From Spirochaetaceae bacterium (GTDB taxonomy: Bacteria > Spirochaetota > Spirochaetia > SZUA-6 > RPPD01), in assembly GCA_003818675.1 (NCBI GenBank), contig RPPD01000014.1, forward strand, positions 1-13,435: a DNA stretch of 13,435 nt, read 5' to 3'. The notes under the pieces are model-generated. The model had not been told where the DNA came from. It did not search any database and saw only the letters and a list, made by a program, of their open reading frames with translations. Every line of letters starts with the position of its first letter. Positions within the stretch are counted from its first letter, which is position 1. Position numbers and translations under genes: made by a program. Positions 6,946-13,435 of the stretch are shown piece after piece.

Positions 6946-7401
6946 GTGAAAAGGAAGATATTAATTCTGTCATTGTGTATTTTCTGCATCACCCTGACGG
7001 CTATCTTTGCACAGTCAAATGACACTATTGATCAGCTGCTTGCAGAACAGAAAGCCACTTATGGCAAATCCGTTCTCATGGTGCTCTCAGCCTCCAATGC
7101 TGTCCCGATAACATCCACAATTGATGCTGCCATGAAAAAACTGGAGGAAAGCAAGTGGATCATTGGCAAGAAGGCCGAGGACCCCATAACACTTGGAGAA
7201 CTCTCCTTTATAATGATGAAAGCCTTTAACCTTTCGGGCGGAGTCATGTATGCCATTGCACCCGGCCCCAGGTACGCCTGCCGCGAGTTTGAGTTTCGCG
7301 GGTTTATTTTGAGAAACGCGGCCCCTGACAGGAGCGTAACAGGTGAAGAAGTGGTGCAGATGCTTGGCAAGGTCCTTTCACAGCAGGAGGCAGTAAAATG
7401 A
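6946..7401 (+). CDS. Small exported protein, possible diverged SLH-like domain
   Basis: A 151-residue protein starting at GTG 6946. It has a signal peptide (basic start, hydrophobic 5-20, cleavage after IFA at about residue 22). The mature part opens with short helices, then ITLGELSFIMMKAFNLSGG (81-99), PGPRYACREFEFRGFI and a closing helix VTGEEVVQMLGKVL. The order 'hydrophobic-x-x-GE, helix, Gly turn, aromatic-rich helix, x-x-x-VTGEE helix' resembles the two-helix pattern of S-layer homology domains, and I believe similar small proteins occur in spirochaetes, but I cannot confirm a family from sequence alone. It is probably periplasmic. Its stop overlaps the ATG of the downstream barrel gene (ATGA), so the two are translationally coupled and may form one assembly. 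Confidence 0.75.
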   Translation: MKRKILILSLCIFCITLTAIFAQSNDTIDQLLAEQKATYGKSVLMVLSASNAVPITSTIDAAMKKLEESKWIIGKKAEDPITLGELSFIMMKAFNLSGGVMYAIAPGPRYACREFEFRGFILRNAAPDRSVTGEEVVQMLGKVLSQQEAVK

Positions 7402-8747
7402 AGCGCTTTTCAATCCTCCTTTCAATTCTTCTTGCCATGTCCCAGCAGGCCCAGGCATTTGACTTTGGCCTGATCATAGACAACACAACCACTCTTGAGG
7501 CCACGGATGTCAACAACCTCTTTTTCCAGAAGGACAAGGGCACACTCTGGATGAACTTTGACATTTCCGATACGGCATTTTTCGCAATCCAGGGCAATGG
7601 AACATTTGTACTGCAAGAACCCTATTTCACATACGGGTTTGACCAGGCAGAACTGACCATGGATTTTCCGGTGATCGGCCAGTCCTCGTTCCTTTTCGGA
7701 TTTACTGCGGGCCGCTTTTATGTTTCGGATTTTACGGGTTTTGTGCTCACGCACAACATGGATGGAGCAAGGCTCGTATACAAAAATCCATGGCTTAACA
7801 GCTACATAGCGGTTGGTTTCACGGGTTTTCTCTTCAAGGCAGACTCCACCATACTCATGTCCATTGAAGACAAAAACTATGAACCATCATTTCTGCCCCT
7901 GGCGCCGCCAAGGCTCATCGGTCTCATGGAGTTCAATTTCCCCGAAGTCTTTGCCTACCAGACACTGGACATTTCCATTGTGGGCCAACTGGACATGCAC
8001 TCGACTGACATGGTCAAAGACGAGGGCGACACTGCCTGGGACATAAGCAATGGCGGCAAGATTGACACTCTTTACGCAGGCATTGGACTTCAGGGCCAGC
8101 TTGCGGAGAATTTTTTCTACGAGTCTTTTTTTATTTTTGAAACAGGCCGAACCCTTGCGTCACAGGAGTCAGTAACCCCGGGGAATCGTGTTTATACATA
8201 TGTGCCCATATACGCTTTCATGGGAGGCTTCAAGCTCAGTTTGTTTTTCCCTGAGTTTTTGGCAAGCGAGCTTACCTTAACGGCGGTTGGCTCAAGCGGT
8301 GACGCTGACTATGAAACCTACCTGGAAGGCAATTATGATGACTACTCCATACAATTCTCCCCGATCTCTCGTCCCACGATAGGTCTTGTATTCCCGCAGC
8401 AGATGACCAACCTCATCATCGTGGAACTTGAATATTCCATGAAACCCTTCTCGGGCGCGGTTGGAACCATTTGGGAAAAATACCAGATGCTGTTCCAGGC
8501 AATCGGTTATTTCCGCTCATCGCTGTCGGATATCTCCAACTCCGAGGGGCTTAACTCGGGCTCAGAGGACTACTACCTCGGTACAGAGGTTGACTTCATA
8601 AACAACTTCAAGCCGTTTGCAGACCTTGGAATGTCACTCGCCCTGGGAGTATTTCTCCCCAACAACTACACTGAAGACAGCGCATTCACACCCGACAGCA
8701 AGGGAATCGACTTTACCGTACGGTTCCAGTTGTCATTTGAGATCTAA
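7398..8747 (+). CDS. Outer-membrane beta-barrel protein, unknown family
   Basis: A 449-residue protein with a type I signal peptide cleaved after AQA (residue 20). The mature chain is almost all alternating polar/hydrophobic strands bounded by aromatic residues and Gly/Asp/Asn turns (for example SSFLFGFTAGRFYVSDF, LNSYIAVGFTGFLF and FFYESFFIFETGRTL). It ends in an amphipathic strand, FTVRFQLSFEI, of the sort used as a C-terminal barrel signal. Cys is absent from the mature part, as is usual for barrels. I expect an outer-membrane channel or surface protein, but no TonB plug, autotransporter or porin motif is visible. The ATG overlaps the stop of the upstream gene and has GGAGG nearby (7385-7389). 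The FecR-domain gene follows after 9 bp. Confidence 0.82.
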   Translation: MKRFSILLSILLAMSQQAQAFDFGLIIDNTTTLEATDVNNLFFQKDKGTLWMNFDISDTAFFAIQGNGTFVLQEPYFTYGFDQAELTMDFPVIGQSSFLFGFTAGRFYVSDFTGFVLTHNMDGARLVYKNPWLNSYIAVGFTGFLFKADSTILMSIEDKNYEPSFLPLAPPRLIGLMEFNFPEVFAYQTLDISIVGQLDMHSTDMVKDEGDTAWDISNGGKIDTLYAGIGLQGQLAENFFYESFFIFETGRTLASQESVTPGNRVYTYVPIYAFMGGFKLSLFFPEFLASELTLTAVGSSGDADYETYLEGNYDDYSIQFSPISRPTIGLVFPQQMTNLIIVELEYSMKPFSGAVGTIWEKYQMLFQAIGYFRSSLSDISNSEGLNSGSEDYYLGTEVDFINNFKPFADLGMSLALGVFLPNNYTEDSAFTPDSKGIDFTVRFQLSFEI

Positions 8748-8756
8748 GGAGGAAGC

Positions 8757-9425
8757 ATGAAAACTTCAATGAAAATATTCTGCATTGCATTCATGATATT
8801 TGCATCCATGGCGTGGGGCCAGACAGCGGTTTTCACGGAAATTTCAGGAAAAGTGGAAATCAAGGCTCCTGGCGGAGGCTGGGTTGCAGCCCGCAATGGC
8901 ATGAGCATTGCCAAGGGCACCATCATTGCCACCGGGTTCCGCTCCCAGGCAACAATCAAGCTACCGGCCGCGACCATTTATGTAAAAAATATGACAAGAC
9001 TAACCCTTGAAGAATTAGTAGCTTCCCAGGGAGAAATCAAAACAGGCCTCTATATAAGGACTGGAAGCATGGAAGCCCAGGTTGATAAAACACCATCAGG
9101 CCAGGATTTCAGGGTCAGAAGCCCGGTCTCTACCGCTGCTGTACGCGGCACAAGAATTATTTATGACGGCAGCCGTCTCAAGGTTCTCGAAGGCCGCGCC
9201 ACGCTTTTTAACATCATAGGCCAGCCTACAAACGTCATGGCCAACAACCTGGCAGAGAGCCGCGATGGCGTTGACCTGATTACTCCCAGAAGATTCAGGC
9301 TTTTGAACACACGTATTAATCCATTTATCAGCAGGATAAAAATTGGCGGCAAATCTGTTCCTTCCAGCACGTTCAATTCATTCTTCAAGGATCCTGCCAT
9401 AGTGGTGTTTGAATTGCTCTGGTAG
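8757..9425 (+). CDS. Secreted FecR-domain protein
   Basis: A 222-residue protein. A signal peptide (hydrophobic 6-19, likely cleavage near AWG-Q at 21-22) is followed by a FecR domain: GWVAARNGMSIAKGTIIATG and the strand ATIKLP (about 41-70), then GLYIRTGSMEAQV and the family hallmark FRVRSPVSTAAVRGT (118-132) with its following strands. In classical iron signalling FecR is an inner-membrane anti-sigma regulator with a cytoplasmic N-terminus. This protein has a cleavable signal instead, and no FecI sigma factor or TonB receptor is nearby. It therefore belongs to the free-standing periplasmic or surface FecR-domain type, of unknown role. GGAGG lies directly before the ATG, 9 bp after the barrel gene, so they are one operon. 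The C-terminal 40 residues are basic and strand-like. Confidence 0.88.
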   Translation: MKTSMKIFCIAFMIFASMAWGQTAVFTEISGKVEIKAPGGGWVAARNGMSIAKGTIIATGFRSQATIKLPAATIYVKNMTRLTLEELVASQGEIKTGLYIRTGSMEAQVDKTPSGQDFRVRSPVSTAAVRGTRIIYDGSRLKVLEGRATLFNIIGQPTNVMANNLAESRDGVDLITPRRFRLLNTRINPFISRIKIGGKSVPSSTFNSFFKDPAIVVFELLW

Positions 9426-9442
9426 TAATTGCACATTCTCCT

Positions 9443-9447
9443 GGAGG
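9443..9447 (+). promoter_or_regulatory. Ribosome binding site that sets the start at ATG 9453
   Basis: GGAGG, 5 bp before ATG 9453-9455. It favours this start over the in-frame ATG at 9429, and yields a standard lipoprotein signal peptide. Confidence 0.7.
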
Positions 9448-9452
9448 TAAAT

Positions 9453-10742
9453 ATGAACGTTGCCCGCCTTAAAACCATAATAATTACAGCAGCTTGTCTG
9501 CTCTCCCTTATTTCCTGCGACTTTCTCTCACAGACAGGAAGCCAGCAAGCACAAGTCATGATAGACCTCGGTGGCAGTGTTGAGGATTCCGCGGCAAGAG
9601 GCGTGGGCATTGTACCTACCGATGTTATTTCATTCACTGTCAGCATAAGCGGATCTGGAATGGAGACCATTCAGAAAACAGTCTCTCCTGGCACAAAATA
9701 TCTCAACATGTACGTGCCGGCGGGAGCGGATCGCAACATCCGCGTAGACGCGAATGTAGACCCGGTCATGGCCGCAGCCAATGACCGTGAGCATCTACTC
9801 TCTTATGCCGGCGAGGCGACGGTCGACCTCAGGCCCGGCATGTACCGGGGGATCAGGATCGCCATGGAAGCGGGAAGGACCAAACTCATCGTGCCGAGCT
9901 GGTACAACAGCCTGTTTTACCGAATCACGTCCATGACTTCGCCCCTTGGGGAGTTTAACACAATGGGCCTGCGCATAAGGGACTATGACTTGGATTCCAC
10001 CTGACTGATCATCTTCACCGCAGGCGGTGACGGTCTGGTGCGCACCATTACTGATGTAAATCCCATGACCACCGATCTCGGATACAATACTACTTTGCAA
10101 TATGCCAATCCGGTCACCGTGGACAGCGAACATAATCGGATATACACATTCGGAACCCCGTCTGCAGGCGGCACCCCGGTGATCCGGTATGTCAATTATC
10201 CGGCCGGAACCGGGGTGAGTTATCCAAGGCCCACCAATCTGCTCTCCGTGAGCGCCCTTGAATACAGGGATGGATTCCTGTATATGGTCGGAACAAACTC
10301 AAGCGGGACCGCTGCCCTCTTCCGTTATGTGCCCACAGTTACGGCAGGCGCCGCCCTGATGGTGACCACAGCCGCTCTGGAATACCCGATGGATATCCTG
10401 GTAAAAAGCGATTATATCTACGTGGCAAACTACAACTCCATCACCCCGGCTAACCACCGCATTCTGAAGTTCGACCGGAACACACTCGCGTTCATCGGTG
10501 CATACGGCACGGGGATCCCGCCGGCAACCCCGGATGACAACCGCCCCGGCTATTTTTACGGGCCGTTCTTGTTCCTCGCAGAAAACAACAGGAAAATATA
10601 CCTGATTGATGAGGCGACAGGCACCGGGAACGGCCAGAACCGGGTAGTCGCTTTTGACGAAGTCGGGACATGGAAGGGATGGGAGATTTTCCGGTCCGAG
10701 GACCTGAATCCCGCCAATGAATACAGGTATTATTACTGCTAA
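9453..10742 (+). pseudogene. Lipoprotein with beta-propeller-like C-terminus, interrupted by in-frame TGA
   Basis: Two open stretches lie in the same frame, 9453-10004 and 10005-10742, split only by TGA at 10002-10004. The first encodes 183 residues: a lipoprotein signal with C22 in LISC, then a beta-rich domain (FTVSISGSGMETIQKTVSPG; GRTKLIVPSWYNSLFYRI). Straight after the TGA the frame continues with LIIFTAGGDGLVRTIT and then repeated strand units such as VTVDSEHNRIYTFG, SALEYRDGFLYMVG and DILVKSDYIYVAN, which look like blades of an NHL-type propeller. The intact product would be about 429 residues. A restart at GTG 10038 is possible, but it has no convincing ribosome site and would make an unexported fragment. 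Causes could be a real nonsense mutation, a sequence error, or recoding. If the TGA holds, the product is a truncated 183-residue lipoprotein. It lies 27 bp after the FecR gene. Confidence 0.75.
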
Positions 10743-10796
10743 TCGGGGCTGGTTTGACCGGGTCCGGCCCGGCTTGAGATCCAGGTCCAGGCGACA

Positions 10797-11699
10797 ATGA
10801 AGATTGTCTATTACACTTCCGGAGTCACCGGATCAGGAAGGCTCGTCACGGGTCTTTCCATCAGGAATGCGTTTCTCCGCAAGAATATCCCTGTTGAATT
10901 TACCATCCTGCATTCCTCGACACAGGCTCATATCCTCCAGGGCGTCGAGAATGTAGTGCTCCCGATGGAGACAATCAGTCAAACCGGTCCGGCCGCATAC
11001 GACAGATCCGCAGTCTACAGACAATTAATAGAACTTGCACCGGATGTTCTCGTCGTGGACCTGCTCTGGGTGCCCCTTCGCTCATTTCTGGGAAAACTCC
11101 CCTGCAGGAAGATATTCCTCTGCCGCCAGACGTCGAATGAATTTTTCAGACTGAATGACAGGGCGGAGACAATTGTCTTTGACCCGTCCTGCTACGACAT
11201 GATCCTGGCGACAGAACCCTGGCCCTGTCCTGTGACTGATAAACAAATAAATCCGATTGTCATCCGCAATCCAGATGAAATACTTCCCAGGGATAAAGCC
11301 CTGCGGGATCTCGGGCTTGAGCCGGATAAGAAAAACTGCCTCCTTTCCCTGAACACGGGCGAGCACGGGGAGACCGGAACCGGGGACCTGCTCTCCAGCC
11401 TTGAGTCTTCAGGGTGGAAAATATTCAAGACCTCACTTCTCCGCCCGGCGACCTCCCTGGCGGGGACATCCCCGCCGGGCATATTCCCGATTACAGACTA
11501 CTACAACGCGTTTGATAAAATAATTTCCGGGGCCGGGTATAATGCCTTCTGGGAGGCTGTATATTTCAAAAAGGAGGCGGTTTTTCTGCCCCAGCGCAGG
11601 GTGTTCGAGACCCAGCAATGGAGGATGGACAACTGCCGCAACTTTACATTTACAGAAAATGGTGCGGACCAGCTTGTGCGTATTGTAATGGGCCTTTAA
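10797..11699 (+). CDS. GT-B glycosyltransferase-like protein (MurG/GT28-like pattern)
   Basis: A 300-residue protein with no signal peptide. The N-terminus KIVYYTSGVTGSGRLVTGLSI (2-22) is a strand, Gly-rich loop and helix like the acceptor-side start of GT-B enzymes. APDVLVVDLLWVPL (81-94) resembles the second Rossmann strand and loop, and the C-terminal half holds DKIISGAGYN (240-249), E253, a FLP turn (263-265) and Q273/Q274. These match the donor-sugar binding region of GT28-type transferases (Ser-Gly-x-Gly-x-N ... E ... P ... Q). The sugar and acceptor are unknown. The length is on the short side for the fold. The ribosome site is weak (ccagg before the ATG), and the 54-bp gap from the interrupted lipoprotein gene has no clear promoter. 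Its stop abuts the TGACAT repeats before the OmpA gene. Confidence 0.72.
   Translation: MKIVYYTSGVTGSGRLVTGLSIRNAFLRKNIPVEFTILHSSTQAHILQGVENVVLPMETISQTGPAAYDRSAVYRQLIELAPDVLVVDLLWVPLRSFLGKLPCRKIFLCRQTSNEFFRLNDRAETIVFDPSCYDMILATEPWPCPVTDKQINPIVIRNPDEILPRDKALRDLGLEPDKKNCLLSLNTGEHGETGTGDLLSSLESSGWKIFKTSLLRPATSLAGTSPPGIFPITDYYNAFDKIISGAGYNAFWEAVYFKKEAVFLPQRRVFETQQWRMDNCRNFTFTENGADQLVRIVMGL
11456..11479 (+). other. Strong intragenic hairpin in the glycosyltransferase gene
   Basis: A perfect 7-bp GC-only stem (11459-11465 with 11470-11476) around the loop ACAT, extendable by one G-T wobble and two more G-C pairs to 10 bp. No T-run follows, so it does not look like a terminator. It may only reflect codon choice for the Ala-Gly-Thr-Ser-Pro-Pro stretch. 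Confidence 0.45.
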
Positions 11700-11749
11700 T
11701 TGACATGTAAATATATTGACATCTATTAGAAACAATGCACATTATGTCA
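11699..11749. repeat. Three TGACAT motifs upstream of the OmpA-family gene
   Basis: The octamer ATTGACAT occurs at 11699-11706 and again at 11715-11722, a direct repeat with a 16-bp period. The reversed hexamer ATGTCA lies at 11744-11749. The two forward copies contain perfect TTGACA -35 boxes. The set could be stacked promoters or an operator. Confidence 0.45.
11700..11745 (+). promoter_or_regulatory. Probable promoter(s) for the OmpA-family gene
   Basis: Two perfect TTGACA boxes are present. The first (11700-11705) has TATTAG 18 bp on (11724-11729) and the second (11716-11721) has CATTAT 18 bp on (11740-11745); each -10 matches four of six positions. The gap between genes here is sharply AT-rich compared with the GC-rich gene before it. 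Transcription from the second would begin after the in-frame ATG at 11735, which supports the later start at 11789. Confidence 0.5.
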
Positions 11750-11788
11750 TATATTTTAAATAAATTTAAAAAGAAAGGTCTCTACATT

Positions 11789-13426
11789 ATGCCTAAACTC
11801 AAAAACATCTCAATTGCCTTGTTAGCACTTGCTGCATCAGTATGTTGTCCGATTTTCGCAGAAGAAACCCCGGAAACTGGATATGAAATATTGATCTCGC
11901 CAGCTGTAACAGGAAGAATCCTTTTGCCAATTGGCGATTTCGGAGAAATCACATCGCTTGGCGGCGGCCTTGCATTTGGCGCCGAGTTCGGGAACCTGAT
12001 TGTCCCACAGACAGTTCTCCGCTTCACGGCAGGATATGATTTCATTTCAGAACTGATAGAATCTGTCACATCCTTCGGGATCAGTTCAATAACTCTCACG
12101 GCGGGATATGCTTTCCCTGTCGGCGACAGTTTCTCCATCACACCCCTTGCGGGAGGCGGGTATCTGGGTCACCTTGTTTCTGAGTCCCAGGTCAACATGT
12201 ATTTGGATCCGTTTGTCAGGGCACAAATAGACGGGACGCTTGATATTGCCGGTGACCTCAATCTTGTATTTGGCCCCTTCTGCAATATCTTTTTTGAACA
12301 GAGCCAAACGGGGATTTATCTTGGCTTTGGCATGGGAATCAGCAACACATTCCATGTGTTCCTCGGGAAAAAACAACCGGCCAGGGCATTACAATTCACG
12401 CGTGACCTGGATTTCTTTTCACCCAACGCAGATGGCTTGAAGGACGTGATAACCTTCAAACAATCCGCGCAGGGCGAGATTGACCGGTATGAAATTTCAA
12501 TCACGGCCGGGGGCGGCATTACAATAAAGACATTCCGCGGAGCTTCTGTCCTGCCGCGTGACCTGATGTGGGACGGCAAAACAGATAATGGCAAAACCGC
12601 CGAAGATGGAAGTTACACTGCTACAATAACCGTCATTTCAGGAAACCATGAAGTCAAGGCTGCATGTGCCGCATTTACAATAGACACAAAACCTCCCGAG
12701 GTCGCACTGTCTGTAAAGCCTGAACGCTTTTCCCCGGATTCTGACGGTGTCGATGACACGTCCCTTATCAGCATGATCGCCAAACAAGCAGACGAAGTGG
12801 CTGATTGGACCATAAAAATCACAGACCCGACGGGCACCCCCTTCCATGAACAGCGCGGAACCGGATCCTCGGGCATGAAATACACGTGGGACGGCAAATC
12901 AGCCGTGGGTGAAATTGTTCAGTCCACCGAAGAATACAGCATAGAGGCGGTTGTTGCGGACAAGGCAGGCAACCGCACAATACTTAATGGAAAGATTGCG
13001 GTAGACGTGCTTGTCCAGCGCTTTGGCAACAGGCTCAAGATAATCATACCCAGTATTGTTTTCCAGGGCTTTGAAGCGGACTTCAGGCGCGGCAGTCCTG
13101 AACAGATTGCAAAAAACAACGCTGTCATAAACAGGCTTGTTGAAATATTCAGGAAATACCCCAATTACAGCCTGCTCATAGAAGGCTATGCCATCAATGT
13201 CTACACAGATAATCAGGCCAGGATGGAACGTGAAAACACCGAGGCCCTCCTTCCCCTTTCACAGAAACGCGCTGAAGCAATCCGTGAGGCCCTGGTCCAG
13301 CAGGGCGTAGACAGAACAAGGATTACGGCTGTTGGCAGGGGAAACGCCAACCCTGTTGTTCCATATACAGATGTCGCCAACCAATGGAAAAACCGCAGGG
13401 TTGAGTTCATCCTGGAAAAGAAATAA
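11789..13426 (+). CDS. OmpA-family outer-membrane protein with FlgD-like Ig modules
   Basis: A 545-residue protein. A signal peptide is cleaved after IFA (residue 24). Residues about 30-195 look like a small eight-stranded barrel (GGGLAFGAEFG, ITLTAGYAFPVG, GIYLGFGMGI). Two Ig-like modules of the FlgD type follow, each starting with an acidic turn (SPNADGLKD at 211-219, SPDSDGVDD at 315-323) and containing WDGK (261-264, 367-370). The C-terminal OmpA domain (about 425-543) has GYA, LSQKRAEAIREAL, GVDRTRI and NRRVEF, and should bind peptidoglycan. R494 of the LS-x-x-RA motif is kept, but the usual GHTD Asp is replaced by GYA with a longer loop. The start at ATG 11789 is chosen for its clean signal peptide, a weak AAAGG upstream and the promoter position; an ATG at 11735 is in frame. 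The role is probably linking outer membrane and wall. Confidence 0.9.
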   Translation: MPKLKNISIALLALAASVCCPIFAEETPETGYEILISPAVTGRILLPIGDFGEITSLGGGLAFGAEFGNLIVPQTVLRFTAGYDFISELIESVTSFGISSITLTAGYAFPVGDSFSITPLAGGGYLGHLVSESQVNMYLDPFVRAQIDGTLDIAGDLNLVFGPFCNIFFEQSQTGIYLGFGMGISNTFHVFLGKKQPARALQFTRDLDFFSPNADGLKDVITFKQSAQGEIDRYEISITAGGGITIKTFRGASVLPRDLMWDGKTDNGKTAEDGSYTATITVISGNHEVKAACAAFTIDTKPPEVALSVKPERFSPDSDGVDDTSLISMIAKQADEVADWTIKITDPTGTPFHEQRGTGSSGMKYTWDGKSAVGEIVQSTEEYSIEAVVADKAGNRTILNGKIAVDVLVQRFGNRLKIIIPSIVFQGFEADFRRGSPEQIAKNNAVINRLVEIFRKYPNYSLLIEGYAINVYTDNQARMERENTEALLPLSQKRAEAIREALVQQGVDRTRITAVGRGNANPVVPYTDVANQWKNRRVEFILEKK

Positions 13427-13435
13427 TTACAGGGA

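Noticed and set aside
8757..9425. Classical FecR anti-sigma regulator of iron uptake
   Set aside because: No FecI-type sigma factor, no TonB-dependent receptor signature in the neighbouring barrel, and a cleavable signal peptide in place of the cytoplasmic region.
10002..10004. Alternative genetic code in which TGA encodes Trp or Gly
   Set aside because: TGA acts as a proper stop in the propeller, peptidase and methyltransferase genes, at overlaps with downstream start codons, and Trp is encoded by TGG throughout.
10758..10772. GC-rich inverted repeat (CCGGG/CCCGG) between the interrupted lipoprotein and glycosyltransferase genes, considered as a terminator
   Set aside because: The stem is only 5 bp and has no downstream T-run; it may be a weak structure, but I cannot support a terminator.

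Overview
The window looks like a chromosomal stretch from a Gram-negative (diderm) bacterium, most likely a spirochaete of the Treponema type. This is inferred from gene content, not proven. The supporting content is a CHASE2 sensor adenylate cyclase with a C-terminal helical tail, several lipoproteins with loose lipoboxes, an outer-membrane beta-barrel, a secreted FecR-domain protein with no sigma factor beside it, and an OmpA protein carrying FlgD-like Ig modules. Nearly every product is exported or envelope-linked. I see no tRNA, rRNA, CRISPR array, insertion sequence or phage gene. TGA is used as a normal stop in several genes, so the genetic code looks standard.

Layout. At the left edge is the end of an unrecognised gene (2-355), then a small STAS-domain gene (434-772), both on the + strand. 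The STAS gene runs tail-to-tail into a leftward cluster and overlaps its last gene by 65 bp. Read in its own direction, the leftward cluster (6815 to 708) encodes a CHASE2-class III adenylate cyclase, a small lipoprotein, a membrane-anchored beta-propeller-like protein, an M23 (LytM) peptidase and a zinc-ribbon SAM methyltransferase. The last three overlap by 4 bp at each junction (ATGA, then GTGA), which suggests translational coupling. A possible internal promoter just before the propeller gene may let the last three be expressed without the cyclase.

A roughly 130-bp AT-rich divergent region (6816-6945) holds a good sigma70-type promoter for a rightward cluster. That cluster encodes a small periplasmic protein, an outer-membrane beta-barrel, a FecR-domain protein, a lipoprotein gene broken by one in-frame TGA, and a GT-B glycosyltransferase-like protein. 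After an AT-rich gap with repeated TGACAT motifs comes a gene for a large OmpA-family protein, which ends 9 bases before the window does.

How the parts may fit together (inference): the rightward genes look like an envelope-assembly or surface module of barrel, periplasmic partners, lipoprotein and peptidoglycan-linking OmpA protein. The leftward genes combine extracytoplasmic sensing that feeds cAMP with peptidoglycan remodelling. The least conventional items are the cyclase with two large helical insertions in its sensor domain plus an adjoining lipoprotein, the barrel/FecR/small-protein trio, and the TGA-interrupted lipoprotein.
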